The notes beneath the pieces are model-generated. The model saw only the letters and a program-made list of their open reading frames with translations, was not told the DNA's origin and did not search any database. A stretch of 59,280 nt of DNA. Origin: a virus. Below are positions 1 to 8,597 of the stretch, one piece after another; within the stretch, counting starts at the first letter, position 1; each line of letters opens with the position of its first letter. Location of the stretch: IMG/VR virus record IMGVR_UViG_3300028800_000105, positions 1 to 59,280 of that record. The stretch is one strand, 5' to 3'. Made by a program: the position numbers and the translations under genes.

Positions 1-97
1 CAACACCGTTGAGCGAGAAAATCTCAACGGTGCCGTCGTCAGCAATGCGGTAGCCAAACTGCTGGTCTGGATACCACCAGCGCGGCTTACCAGTCAC
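1..97 (-). CDS. Partial virion-type protein, cut by the left edge
   Basis: A GTG-started frame (GTG at 97-95) reads MTGKPRWWYPDQQFGYRIADD and on to the edge without a stop, so 32 residues are visible. It follows 101-403 closely in the leftward head operon and is probably a fibre, decoration or minor tail protein, but nothing diagnostic is visible. If the window were a closed circle, this frame would run 22 codons past the junction before a TGA. Confidence 0.55.
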   Translation of the reverse strand, partial: MTGKPRWWYPDQQFGYRIADDGTVEIFSLNGV

Positions 98-100
98 GGA

Positions 101-403
101 TTAACTCCCGGAAGCGAGAAAGGAAACAGTCGAGCCGGTCGAAGCAACGATCCCGTACAGGGCCTCGTCGATGTGCAGCTGAATCTTCAACGTCCCGGAG
201 GCCGCCAACGGGTAGCCGGTCGTAGTCGTGACCCCCGACGGTCCCAGATACACGATCGCACCCGAGCTGTTCGACAGGGCAATGTCGCGGTTCGACAGCA
301 GATAGCCGCCCTGCTCCTGGCCGTAGGTGGCGTTGGGGGCAGCCACGATCAGCGTGCCCCCCACCGTTGTGTCGATCGCCTTCTGTCCGGAAGTGACAGC
401 CAC
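101..403 (-). CDS. Hypothetical virion-associated protein (100 aa)
   Basis: The GTG start at 403 sits 2 bp past the TAA of the upstream gene. A longer frame reaching back to 469 is out of register with that gene and was not used. The product is rich in Ser, Thr, Gly and Ala (VAVTSGQKAIDTTVGG at the start) with a beta-rich look, like small head-fibre or decoration proteins placed after the capsid gene. The function is inferred only from position. Confidence 0.7.
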   Translation of the reverse strand: MAVTSGQKAIDTTVGGTLIVAAPNATYGQEQGGYLLSNRDIALSNSSGAIVYLGPSGVTTTTGYPLAASGTLKIQLHIDEALYGIVASTGSTVSFLASGS

Positions 404-405
404 TC

Positions 406-687
406 TTAAACCTTGCCCACCCAGGTCGCAGCACCAGCAGCACCAGCGACTGTGCATTGATACAGCCAAGTGTTCGCACCCGAAAAGTCGGTGCGGAAGT
501 AGGCGTCACCGACGTTACCGCCGATGGCAGGAACACCGGCACCAGAGTTCACAACGATGCCAGTCGCACCCTGGTTCGTTGCAAGCTGAACCGGTGATCC
601 GAAAACATTCACAGCACCCGAGTTCGTGTTCTGAGCCGTGTCGAGGCCCAGGAACTGGTTCGGATACTCCTCAGCGAAACCGCTCAT
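406..687 (-). CDS. Hypothetical head-fibre-like protein (93 aa)
   Basis: It starts at 687 with MSGFAEEYPNQFLGLDTAQN and overlaps the stop of the upstream gene by 4 bp (ATGA coupling). The middle (GDAYFRTDFSGANTWLYQCT) resembles short beta segments in phage fibre proteins that carry a W-x-Y strand. It is part of the leftward head operon downstream of the capsid gene. The exact role is unknown. Confidence 0.75.
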   Translation of the reverse strand: MSGFAEEYPNQFLGLDTAQNTNSGAVNVFGSPVQLATNQGATGIVVNSGAGVPAIGGNVGDAYFRTDFSGANTWLYQCTVAGAAGAATWVGKV

Positions 688-1097
688 TTAACAAGTCCTT
701 TCTCGGCCTCATGGGCGGCGTCTTTGCCGCGAAGTCTTGTCCCATCCGAAAGCACATACCAGCCCGCACCGACATGCAACGGAAACTCGGTATCGACGAT
801 CGGGTCGCCCCCATACACCGGCAGCGCCGGAACGGTGCGCTCACGGTCGGTACCCGTCCCCTTCACAACCTCACCCGACGGAGACACGTTCACCTGCAAC
901 CGCTCAATCTTCCCCATCTCCATCAGGTTCGCCGCGGCAGCACCCCACTCACCGGCAGGGACAACATCGCCAGGCTCATACCTGACGATCTCGCCCGAAC
1001 CGACAGGATGCTCAACCGTGATCGGGAACGTCGCGATGTACGTGTACTGAATCTGCAACTCCGCCAGCTTCCTTTCTCGTTGCGCCTGCGTAACCAT
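684..1097 (-). CDS. Putative head-completion protein (137 aa)
   Basis: The ATG start at 1097 has a strong site (AAGGAGG) just upstream. The product is predicted soluble, with an alpha-helical start (MVTQAQRERKLAELQIQY) followed by a beta-rich segment that includes a DVVPAGEWG motif. It is the first gene after the major capsid protein, where head-tail connector or stopper genes are normally found. The role is inferred from position. Confidence 0.75.
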   Translation of the reverse strand: MVTQAQRERKLAELQIQYTYIATFPITVEHPVGSGEIVRYEPGDVVPAGEWGAAAANLMEMGKIERLQVNVSPSGEVVKGTGTDRERTVPALPVYGGDPIVDTEFPLHVGAGWYVLSDGTRLRGKDAAHEAEKGLVK

Positions 1098-1114
1098 GAC
1101 TTCCTCCTTGGTAT

Positions 1115-1143
1115 GTGGGGGGCCGCTCCTACCGGCCCCCCAC
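1115..1143. terminator. Strong hairpin after the capsid gene
   Basis: GTGGGGGGCCG (1115-1125) pairs perfectly with CGGCCCCCCAC (1133-1143) around a 7-nt loop. On the minus strand it lies between the capsid stop and the next gene's ribosome site and lacks a clear U-tract there. It may be an attenuator or an mRNA-stabilising hairpin rather than a full terminator. Confidence 0.55.
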
Positions 1144-1162
1144 TTTACCCCCAGCTACCCGC

Positions 1163-2155
1163 TTACGCAGATACCGCGTTGTGGAAGTACGCTCCCAGGT
1201 CGGCACCCACGATCTTGGTTGCGAACGCCAGCTCAGCCTCAGTCCGGACGGTGCCGATCCCAAGCCACGGCATCGGGATCTGAGAGATCCGCGACCCGAA
1301 CGACCCGGAACCAAGCAAACCAACCCAGGTGAAGATGTACCCGGCCGACGGAACCATGATTCCCGGCTGCGGCTCCGCGTAGAGCAGCAGACAGTCCTTC
1401 GTCGGGGTGATGAACTGGAAGTTGTCAGTCGCACCCTGGTTCGCCAGGTTCTGGATGGCGGCACCGACGAGCACCTGGAAGTTGTCCACTCCCGGAGGCG
1501 CGATCAGCGAAGCCAGCAGATCCGTGGTGACCACACCCCGCTGGGTGTACTTGATGCGCTGCACGATCTCGTCGTGGTTCTTCAGGACTTCCCAGACCCG
1601 CGGGCCGAGGATGAACCGGTTCGGGAACTTCGCCGTCGTCTGCTTGACAGCCCAAATCTGGGCCTCAATGTCTTCCAGCGGCGTCGAGTTCGCGAGGTTC
1701 CACTGAGGCGACGGCGTAATGTCGCCGCCCGTCGTCGAACCCGTCCACGTCGATGTTGCCATCACCGTGTTCTGAACCAGGATCTCCCGCTTCAGCAGGA
1801 TCCGCTGCGTGATGAACAGGGTCGCGTCACGGTCCGCGTTAAGCGGCTCGTCCGAGTTCGCCCTGATCTGCGGATCAACGTCGACGCTGAACGCATACAC
1901 CGGCGCGTAGTACGACGGTGTGTTGTCCAGCCCGTACCCGCCACCAGCCGACTCGGTGCCAGGGGCACGCTCAGTCGCCTCATCACGGAACCAGTCGCCC
2001 TTCGTGTAGATGAAGTAGCGATCCGACTGCTTCTGCACCGGCACCACCGGGAAAATCTTGTCCGCGATGTAGTCGGTCGAGTCCTGCATATACGCCTGGC
2101 TGATGTTCGTCAGCGGGCGGTTTACGTGTACAGCACTAAGGGTAGGTTCTGCCAT
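1163..2155 (-). CDS. Major capsid protein (HK97-type)
   Basis: This 330-aa protein begins MAEPTLSAVHVNRPLTNIS and continues YIADKIFPVVPV, a start known from many actinophage and metagenomic major capsid proteins. The rest has the expected mixed alpha/beta pattern (ILGPRVWEVLKNHDEIV, YTQRGVVT). It lies directly downstream of the decoration and scaffold genes and upstream of head-completion genes. No long N-terminal delta domain is present, which fits a separate scaffold (2613-3800). The motif at residues 9-23 recurs in the protease gene. Confidence 0.93.
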   Translation of the reverse strand: MAEPTLSAVHVNRPLTNISQAYMQDSTDYIADKIFPVVPVQKQSDRYFIYTKGDWFRDEATERAPGTESAGGGYGLDNTPSYYAPVYAFSVDVDPQIRANSDEPLNADRDATLFITQRILLKREILVQNTVMATSTWTGSTTGGDITPSPQWNLANSTPLEDIEAQIWAVKQTTAKFPNRFILGPRVWEVLKNHDEIVQRIKYTQRGVVTTDLLASLIAPPGVDNFQVLVGAAIQNLANQGATDNFQFITPTKDCLLLYAEPQPGIMVPSAGYIFTWVGLLGSGSFGSRISQIPMPWLGIGTVRTEAELAFATKIVGADLGAYFHNAVSA

Positions 2156-2175
2156 TTGATCTCAGCTCCTTTCCC

Positions 2176-2613
2176 TTAGTCGCCCGCGGCGCAAAGGCCG
2201 GATGGGTTGAACAGGATTGCGGTGTCAGAACCAGCAGCGCCTGCCTGTAGAGCTACCCCAAGCACCTGGCTCCCCGAGACGGTGTACGGCGTTCCGGTGA
2301 ACACCGTCGAACCCGTGTACTTCACTGCCTTGCCGGACGCATCCGACGTGACAAGGTCACCGGCAGAGAACGTTCCGCCAGCCTGGATCTTCGTCGGGCC
2401 GAGCATGCGCACCTGAGAAGCAACCGGCGCCGAGGAGGAGCCGACCGGTGCGTCCTGCATGACACCGATCGCACGCTGACCAGCCGTGGAGACCACGACG
2501 AGATAGCCCGTCGAGGCCAACTGCACGAACTTGAACTGGTTGCCTGTCTGATCGGTGTTGGCCTGAAGGGTGAAGTCCTGGCCGGTATTGGTTCCGTAAG
2601 CAGGACCGGCCAT
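2176..2613 (-). CDS. Capsid decoration protein, DUF2190-like
   Basis: The 145-aa product is Gly/Ser/Thr-rich and starts MAGPAYGTNTGQDFTLQANTD. It contains DUF2190-like elements (RAIGVMQDAPV, GDLVTSDASGKAV, VLGVALQAG). Proteins of this type trimerise on HK97-fold capsids as cement proteins. It sits between scaffold and capsid genes and overlaps the scaffold stop region by one base. Confidence 0.85.
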   Translation of the reverse strand: MAGPAYGTNTGQDFTLQANTDQTGNQFKFVQLASTGYLVVVSTAGQRAIGVMQDAPVGSSSAPVASQVRMLGPTKIQAGGTFSAGDLVTSDASGKAVKYTGSTVFTGTPYTVSGSQVLGVALQAGAAGSDTAILFNPSGLCAAGD

Positions 2614-3800
2614 TACGAGATCCTCCCGATTCCGGTCTCAGCGAGATACTTGCTGTACAGGCTCGGATCCTGCTCGAACACCCGTGCCAGCGCCTGCTCC
2701 TGAGACATCTTCACGTCCGACTTCGACACGATCTCCGACGCCTTCTCAACCGCGGTCGAGTAAGCATCCGACTTCGGTGTACCGTCGGCCGTCGCCCGGC
2801 TGCCCTGCTCCGTGAAAAGGTCGCCCTTCGCGATCCGCGTCTCCGCAGCCGACAGAAGCTCATGCAGCTTCTCCACCGACTCCGGGGCCAGCTTCTCGGC
2901 AGCCTCTTTCAGGATCGGGGCAAGATCATCTGCGGGGGCAACATGCGACAGCGAAGCGGCCTTCGCGAGAGCCTCGCGATGCTTCATCGTGTCGTCGGCC
3001 TTCTGCAGACGCTCCTGCGCCTCAGCCAGATCCTTTGCCATCTTGTCCGCCTTCTCGATCTGAGTCGAGAAGAATGCGCGGGCCTCCTCGGGGACTCCTG
3101 TGTAGTCCCAGCCCCCGTCTTCCTTCTGTACCGGCACCTGGAACTCCACTGTGCCCCCTTCTGTGTCGTCGATTCCCCCGGCATCAACCGGGTCTTCCTT
3201 GGCAACAGCCTGCTTGCCCTTCCGCTTGAACCTGTCAGCGAAACTTGGTTTCTGATCGTTGGCGTCGTCCTCCGGGCCGTCACCGGCATCCTTCGCCATG
3301 CAGGTCCCTCCGCAATCGCCGTCGCAACCAGGAGCATGGTCGGCGGCTACCTTCGGCGCCGTCTCTCCGGTCCCGAACAGCTCACCGTCGGTTCCTGACC
3401 CGTCCTTGGGGGCGCCACTAGCGGAACCGTCTGTGTCATCGCCGCTAGACGATCCGTACAGGTCGCCCATCCCCGACACCGTGGTGGTGTTCAGAGGCGG
3501 GTTGATCCGGCCGTACAGCTCGGTGCCGATCTTCTCGATCAGCTCGGGAGAGAACTCGCCCTCGACGCCCTTGAGCAGCCTGACCGCAGCAACAACAGCC
3601 TTCTCGACTGTCTCGTCGTTCAGGCCGTCTTTGCGGATCTCGTCCAGGAGAGAACCCTCACGCTCCCACGGGATTTCAAGGATGTCCGAAAGCTCTGTGT
3701 CCAATTTCCTTGCTCCCTTCAGCAGCAAAAAACGCCGCCTGTTTGCGGCGCGTTCGACGAGAGAGACCTCGTCTCCATCTACATCGGTTAGAAGCTTCAT
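2613..3800 (-). CDS. Capsid scaffolding / assembly protein
   Basis: This 395-aa acidic protein starts MKLLTDVDGDEVSLVERAAN, the N-terminal signature of assembly proteins that accompany XkdF-type proteases. A low-complexity Gly/Asp/Ser region spans about 110-180 and includes a Cys-rich patch (CDGDCGGTCM). A long helical, coiled-coil-prone segment covers about 230-330. Together with the neighbouring protease gene it would form the internal scaffold removed during capsid maturation. Confidence 0.85.
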   Translation of the reverse strand: MKLLTDVDGDEVSLVERAANRRRFLLLKGARKLDTELSDILEIPWEREGSLLDEIRKDGLNDETVEKAVVAAVRLLKGVEGEFSPELIEKIGTELYGRINPPLNTTTVSGMGDLYGSSSGDDTDGSASGAPKDGSGTDGELFGTGETAPKVAADHAPGCDGDCGGTCMAKDAGDGPEDDANDQKPSFADRFKRKGKQAVAKEDPVDAGGIDDTEGGTVEFQVPVQKEDGGWDYTGVPEEARAFFSTQIEKADKMAKDLAEAQERLQKADDTMKHREALAKAASLSHVAPADDLAPILKEAAEKLAPESVEKLHELLSAAETRIAKGDLFTEQGSRATADGTPKSDAYSTAVEKASEIVSKSDVKMSQEQALARVFEQDPSLYSKYLAETGIGRIS

Positions 3801-3838
3801 TCGGGGGTTCTATCGCCACCCGAATAAAGAACGTTCTT

Positions 3839-4339
3839 CTATTTGCCGAGAGCCATCCGTTTAACGTCGGCCAGGGAGCCGTTCAGATCATCCAGGTGCT
3901 GAGAAATCTTCTGCAGTACAACCAGGCTCGCCTCGGTGTTTTCGGCTGTTGTTTTCGCCAGAACCTTCGCCCGCTCATCGGAACGTGTGTCGGCCTTTTT
4001 CAGCTCGGTAACCACATGGTTGAACGCCTTCACCGTGATCTCATGTCGGTCAATGTCGGCCTGCTCATGCTCGTTCGCCCATTTGATGAACGGGTCCAAC
4101 ACCATCGACACGTCGGTTTTGTGTTCCAACAGTTCGATGCGGCGCTGACGGTCGGCACCCAAAAGACGCTCTTTTTCAAGCGCCTCGGTCAGCACCTTGT
4201 TCGCCTCCGACAGCTCCTGAACCGCCGAGCCGCCGCCGCCTCTACTTAGACGCCAGGCGGCGCCGATCGCGACGATGAGCAGGAACCAAGTTGGGACGCT
4301 GCCGACCCACGATGGTGTCGAATCCAACATCAAGATCAT
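3839..4339 (-). CDS. Membrane-anchored coiled-coil protein
   Basis: The chosen ATG (4339) overlaps the TGA of the protease gene (ATGA). An N-terminal hydrophobic segment (WFLLIVAIGAAW) is followed by long charged helices from about residue 35 to the end (166 aa). It lies between protease and scaffold genes. A membrane or inner-core role is possible, but I do not recognise the family. Confidence 0.75.
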   Translation of the reverse strand: MILMLDSTPSWVGSVPTWFLLIVAIGAAWRLSRGGGGSAVQELSEANKVLTEALEKERLLGADRQRRIELLEHKTDVSMVLDPFIKWANEHEQADIDRHEITVKAFNHVVTELKKADTRSDERAKVLAKTTAENTEASLVVLQKISQHLDDLNGSLADVKRMALGK

Positions 4340-5367
4340 CCACCTGCACCCGGAACGTTGAATTGGGCGTTGATAGACGCAGCCCAATCCTCAGGCTCCA
4401 AATGGCCCATAAAGTCGGCCGGTACCGGCACATGGTAGGACTGGCGGATACCGGAGCCACCGATCGACAGGCCGGTGTATTTCCCCGCCAGCACGTCCTG
4501 CCACACCTGCTTGTCCTCAACATGCAGGACAAGCACCCAGGTTCCTTTCTTGATCATCTCCTTCCCGTCGTAGGTGAAATCGACGGGGGCGATGAACGAC
4601 TCGACCGGAACCACCGACGGCTTGTCTTTGAAGAAACCGGGCTTGCGGTGCTGCAGCTTCGACACCGACGCCTTGCCCCGGATCGACTTCTTCAGATAGT
4701 TGTGGGCCGCCTTCTCGACCTGGTTCGGAAGCATGTAGTCGTCCTGGGAGTCGAGCGTGTTCGGTTCCAACACAACCCCGTAGACGAGCTGCTTAACCTT
4801 GTCGGCCTTGCTGACGCGCAGCTTTTTCGTACGACCCATGTAGCCAACGGAAATGTCCTTTAGTGGGCGGTTGACGTGGACGGAACTCAACGGCGGCCCG
4901 ACCGGGGAGGCGGCAGCCAAACTCATCTCGTCCAACGCAGGCGGCATCGCCGACGACGCACCCTGGTCACCGGCCGGGGGCAGATCACCGGCCGGGCCGG
5001 GCGCTGTGTCCTTGTACAGCTCACCACCGGCCAGCGCCTGCAACTCACGCCACGAATGGGCGGAATCCTTGTAATGGGCAACCACGTTCGGGTTAATCCA
5101 CATCAGGTCGCCGGAAGCGTCGGACGCGAAGTCGTTCGCCTGGATGTGGAGAATGTCGCCCTTCTTCGCCCTCAGCTTCGTCGGGTTCGTTTTCCCAACG
5201 TAGTGGCCGTCCCTGGTTTCCATCCGGTAGATCAGATGGTTCTGCGGCGCGTGATGCATGCCATGCACCCGCAGGTTCAGGTCGCGTGGCTTCGCCTGGC
5301 CCTTAAGAAGTTGGAATAGCTTTCCATCGACTTTTGGACGGGTAGTTACCCCGTTCAGGTCGATCAC
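4336..5367 (-). CDS. Prohead protease, XkdF-like
   Basis: The 343-aa protein has an XkdF-type serine-protease domain at about 185-320 (KQLVYGVVLEPNTLDSQDD, PVESFIAPVDF, GTWVLVLHVED, YTGLSIGGSG). A separate N-terminal domain of about 110 residues and a Pro/Gly/Ala linker precede it. Residues 163-177 (VHVNRPLKDISVGYM) closely match residues 9-23 of the capsid protein. It overlaps portal and downstream genes by 4 bp each. Its expected role is cleaving scaffold and capsid precursors in the prohead. Confidence 0.88.
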   Translation of the reverse strand: MIDLNGVTTRPKVDGKLFQLLKGQAKPRDLNLRVHGMHHAPQNHLIYRMETRDGHYVGKTNPTKLRAKKGDILHIQANDFASDASGDLMWINPNVVAHYKDSAHSWRELQALAGGELYKDTAPGPAGDLPPAGDQGASSAMPPALDEMSLAAASPVGPPLSSVHVNRPLKDISVGYMGRTKKLRVSKADKVKQLVYGVVLEPNTLDSQDDYMLPNQVEKAAHNYLKKSIRGKASVSKLQHRKPGFFKDKPSVVPVESFIAPVDFTYDGKEMIKKGTWVLVLHVEDKQVWQDVLAGKYTGLSIGGSGIRQSYHVPVPADFMGHLEPEDWAASINAQFNVPGAGG

Positions 5368-6794
5368 GACTTGTTGTTCTCGCCGCTGCTCCCCGACGAG
5401 TCCTCTGTCGAATTGTCACCGAAGCCGCTGTTCTGCTGCGGCAGAGCGGTGTAATCCCAGTCGGGGGAAGCGGCAGGGATACCAGCCTGGTCGTTCATCC
5501 ACGGCAGCGCCGTCGACCAGTCGATCGGGGCGCCTGCCTTCGCGACCCTGCCCACATAGTTGCCCAACGTGTCCAGGTCGATCGTTTCGACGGAGCCGTG
5601 GCACAGCTTCGGCATCGGGTCTTTGAACCCGTTCAGCATCCACAGCGTCGGGATCATCTGGGTGTTGATTACCGAACTGATGATGTCCAGATAGGCGCCC
5701 AACGAGGCGGAGAACATGTCTTTCTTCGTCACCGACAGCGCATACGAGCCGACCTTGTCCTGGCCCATCATCACCAGGTCGGCCAGCACCGACGTTGCCA
5801 TCCGTGTCTCGTAACGAGAGATGACGTCTCCGGCCGCGAACTGGCGGTGGCCGCCCGAGTTCAGCAGCTCCAACGTCCAGCCGAACGGCAACACCACACC
5901 CTCCTGCTCATCCCGGCGAATGCTCGAAACCGTCACCTTCGCCTGCTGCAGCATCTGCGCCATGTCCGGGTCGTTTACATCCCAGATGTCGACACCTTCC
6001 GGCGGCGTCAGCACCGGCAGCCCGGCCAGGTCGCGCTCAATCCCGATCGCCTCGATCTGCTGGATGTTCTTCACGAACCACCAGGAGCGATAGGCGTTGC
6101 GCAGGATGCTGCGCCCTTCCGGGTTGTCCTTGAACACCGTCGTCCGGAAATGCAGCGCCTTCTCACGCGGAATGAACCGAAGCAGATAGTCCGGCGGCGG
6201 GTTCTGGATCATCCCTTCAATGTCGCCAACATCGTCGAAAACCCATTTCCAAAGCGAGTCCTGGGCCCGCAGCGGGATCTTCGCCAGGCCGATCGTGCCG
6301 TCCGTCTCACGGCTGTTCAACGACTGGACAGGGCTGTAGCCGTTCCTGATCTTGAAGCACATTTCGTGGTAGCTGTACCCGTACGGCAGGAACGACAGGA
6401 TCTCGCCGAGCGTGTCCTCCCACGAGAACATCATGTCGTCCAAAACCGACTGCATCCAGACGGCGCCACGGGTGTCTTTCTCCTCGAACCACCATGACAC
6501 CCGGCGCATCAACGACTGGATCGCGTACAGGATCGCGCCGATGATCGGATCCTGGTCCGACATTTCCCGGTAAACCTGGGCGGCCTGCCGTCCCTGCTGA
6601 AGCTGGTTAAGCCATTCCTCGAAGACGAAGCCGCCCCAGTGGCGCAGACCGGAACGGCCGTACTCCTCGTAAATGTCGGCGCCACCACCCAACCAGTATT
6701 TCGCCTGCGGGCTGGCGGCTTTAGTAAACGAGATGATTTCGCGAGGACCGAAGTCGCCGTTCCACCGGTAGTTGGCTCTTTCGATTTCGCTCAC
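5364..6794 (-). CDS. Portal protein, DUF935-like (Mu gp29 family)
   Basis: The 476-aa protein shows portal features: DPIIGAILYAIQSLMRRVSW near the start, LPYGYSYHEMCFK, and the core LRNAYRSWWFVKNIQQIEAI followed by ERDLAGLPVL. The C-terminus is acidic and Ser/Asn-rich. Length and order (terminase, cassette, portal, protease, scaffold, capsid) fit. The dodecameric portal would form the packaging and ejection vertex. Confidence 0.92.
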   Translation of the reverse strand: MSEIERANYRWNGDFGPREIISFTKAASPQAKYWLGGGADIYEEYGRSGLRHWGGFVFEEWLNQLQQGRQAAQVYREMSDQDPIIGAILYAIQSLMRRVSWWFEEKDTRGAVWMQSVLDDMMFSWEDTLGEILSFLPYGYSYHEMCFKIRNGYSPVQSLNSRETDGTIGLAKIPLRAQDSLWKWVFDDVGDIEGMIQNPPPDYLLRFIPREKALHFRTTVFKDNPEGRSILRNAYRSWWFVKNIQQIEAIGIERDLAGLPVLTPPEGVDIWDVNDPDMAQMLQQAKVTVSSIRRDEQEGVVLPFGWTLELLNSGGHRQFAAGDVISRYETRMATSVLADLVMMGQDKVGSYALSVTKKDMFSASLGAYLDIISSVINTQMIPTLWMLNGFKDPMPKLCHGSVETIDLDTLGNYVGRVAKAGAPIDWSTALPWMNDQAGIPAASPDWDYTALPQQNSGFGDNSTEDSSGSSGENNKS

Positions 6795-7114
6795 AGATCA
6801 GAAGTATCGCCCGACGGGCGGATCGAGGTTATCACCCTAACTGTTGAGCCTCTCTTGTCGATCAGGTAGAGACGTTTTTCGTCTTGTGTCCAGCAGAAGC
6901 GTAACGTGCGGTCGATCTCATGGAAGTTCCGTTTGCCACGGGCGCGTTTGCCTCTCGACCAGCGCGGCTCCTTCGACGAATATCGGCCCTCATCCAACGC
7001 CGACTGCACTTCATGGGCGATCAGCTGCCGTAATTCCTCACGGCGCAAACGGATCGGAAACCGTTCCCGGAACTGTTCGATCGCGTGGTGTTTAACCTCG
7101 ATCAGCCGGGCCAT
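6791..7114 (-). CDS. Hypothetical basic protein (107 aa)
   Basis: It starts MARLIEVKHHAIEQFRERFP and is rich in Arg and Lys, with a small beta sheet near the C-terminus (LRFCWTQDEKRLYLIDKRGS). The pattern vaguely recalls short RelE/BrnT-like folds, but no catalytic set is clear. It is coupled by ATGA to the portal gene. Function unknown. Confidence 0.72.
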   Translation of the reverse strand: MARLIEVKHHAIEQFRERFPIRLRREELRQLIAHEVQSALDEGRYSSKEPRWSRGKRARGKRNFHEIDRTLRFCWTQDEKRLYLIDKRGSTVRVITSIRPSGDTSDL

Positions 7115-7125
7115 CCGGCCGGAGC

Positions 7126-7878
7126 TTACATCTGGTGGTGGCGGCGCATTTCCGCTTTGATCAGATGCTGTTTCCCCATCGCGTCGGTCAGCATCCCGTC
7201 AGGGCGGGTGCGGTAATGGAAAAGCACCTCGTTAACCGCAGCGTATCTCGCACCACGAGTCATCAGGTCGATCGCCAGGTCGTAGTCCTCAAACCCGTCC
7301 GTCATCCGGCCGTTGTAGCCTCCAACCGACTTCAGCAACTCCGTCCGGAACAGGGAGCAGTAGTAGGTGCGGTTGAACTCCCACATCACATCAACGGTGA
7401 CCTGATCGAGCGGCCGATCGTATCCTGGCATGTATGTGCCATTCCGGGTCGGGCCGTGCTCTTGGAGGCCAGGGACAACAACGTCGGCGTCCCTGAGCAG
7501 CGGATACATCTTCTCGATGTAGGTGTCCTCGATCCAGTCGTCGGCGTCGAGGGGCAGAAAAGCGTCGCTCCGGGTGAGCATCAGCCCGGTGTTTCTGGCT
7601 GACGGCAAACCACGGTTCGTCACCCGCACATAGCGGGCGTGGTAGTTCGAACAGTGTTCCTCGGTTTTCGCCGCATGCATCGGTGTTGAGCCGTCGTCGA
7701 CGACGATGATCTCGACCGGCTGCACCGTCTGCTTCGTGCAGGACAGCAACGCCTCAGCCAGGAAGTGCGACTGTTCGAAACAGGGGATCACGATTGTGAC
7801 GCCTTCCGGCCGCAGGGCGTCGCGTTCCAGGATCACCTGGTAAGTCTCCCTCATTCCGAGCGCGGACGCGATGCTCAT
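7126..7878 (-). CDS. Glycosyltransferase family 2 (GT-A)
   Basis: This 250-aa protein shows a classic GT2 layout: VTIVIPCFEQSHFLAEAL, then IIVVDDGST (DDG nucleotide-binding motif), NRGLPSARNTG, LPLDADDWI (metal-binding DxD) and GFEDYDL near the acceptor site. It should transfer a sugar from an NDP-sugar. It belongs to the sugar cassette inserted between terminase and portal, so virion glycosylation or host-glycan modification are the likely roles. Confidence 0.9.
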   Translation of the reverse strand: MSIASALGMRETYQVILERDALRPEGVTIVIPCFEQSHFLAEALLSCTKQTVQPVEIIVVDDGSTPMHAAKTEEHCSNYHARYVRVTNRGLPSARNTGLMLTRSDAFLPLDADDWIEDTYIEKMYPLLRDADVVVPGLQEHGPTRNGTYMPGYDRPLDQVTVDVMWEFNRTYYCSLFRTELLKSVGGYNGRMTDGFEDYDLAIDLMTRGARYAAVNEVLFHYRTRPDGMLTDAMGKQHLIKAEMRRHHQM

Positions 7879-8597
7879 AGCTCTTTGATCATGTCGCGCA
7901 GCATTTTGTCCCTATCCAACGGCTTCGGAACTTCCATCCAGTTGGAGGCGTTCGTGAAGTGGATCCAGCCGTCGAAGAACTCGTAGCCGTGCGATTGCAG
8001 CCCGTAGCCGTCCTCCGGCCGGATCACCCCGTAACCATGTTCGGGCCGGTGCATCTTCGCCCAGTCCTCCGGCGTGAACAGCGACCAGAGCATCGAGCCG
8101 CAGTCGCCGTCGTCGCGTTTCCGTTCGCCACGGATCCCGTCGAAGTTCGGTATCCGGTCGCCCAACCATTCCTGGTCGAACGCGCAGAAGCCGGGCCACA
8201 GATACTGCTTCTGCGACGGCGGGTGCGACTGGCCGATCCCGTAGAACCCGGCCTTGCTGATCTTGTCGATCAGCGTCACATTGTGACGGGGGAACACGTC
8301 ATGGTCTAGGGTGATCCAGTAACGGGATCCTTTTTCGCGTGCCACCCTCGCGGCGTGGTTGAGGGCGTCGTTGTGGAGCGTCGAGCCGCCAGGGGTGCGC
8401 ATGTAGCCGACACCCAGCTGCAAACAGGTTTGCTCCATCCCTTTCGGATTGGTGATCGTGTTGTCGATCACACAGATGCCGTTGATTTCCGGGCAGAACT
8501 TGTCGATCAGCCGTTTCTGTTCCCAGAGCAGATCGGGTCGGCCGAAGCCGACAACGAAGGCGTCAACCCCAGCCGAGTGATTCGAAGTCGTTTTCAT
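7875..8597 (-). CDS. Putative GT-A glycosyltransferase (240 aa)
   Basis: A Rossmann-like start (VDAFVVGFGRPDLLWEQ) leads to a DxD-like WITLDHDVFP at about residue 100. The C-terminal half is aromatic-rich (GYGLQSHGYEFFDGWIHF). It overlaps the preceding gene by 35 bp and the next by 4 bp. The motifs suggest a glycan-active GT-A enzyme, but the family assignment is weaker than for 7126-7878. Confidence 0.75.
   Translation of the reverse strand: MKTTSNHSAGVDAFVVGFGRPDLLWEQKRLIDKFCPEINGICVIDNTITNPKGMEQTCLQLGVGYMRTPGGSTLHNDALNHAARVAREKGSRYWITLDHDVFPRHNVTLIDKISKAGFYGIGQSHPPSQKQYLWPGFCAFDQEWLGDRIPNFDGIRGERKRDDGDCGSMLWSLFTPEDWAKMHRPEHGYGVIRPEDGYGLQSHGYEFFDGWIHFTNASNWMEVPKPLDRDKMLRDMIKEL

Noticed and set aside
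87-542. ORF on the minus strand in another frame than the 101-403 gene
   Set aside because: It conflicts with two well-coupled genes and has Arg/Gly/His-rich shadow composition.
2087-2131. Capsid motif as evidence of a fused second capsid gene in the protease
   Set aside because: Only about 15 residues match; there is no further capsid sequence, so it is a short shared peptide and not a gene fusion.
327-3398. Several long plus-strand ORFs opposite the head genes
   Set aside because: They are antisense shadows of the capsid, scaffold and neighbouring genes, with Arg/His/Gln-rich products and no ribosome sites.
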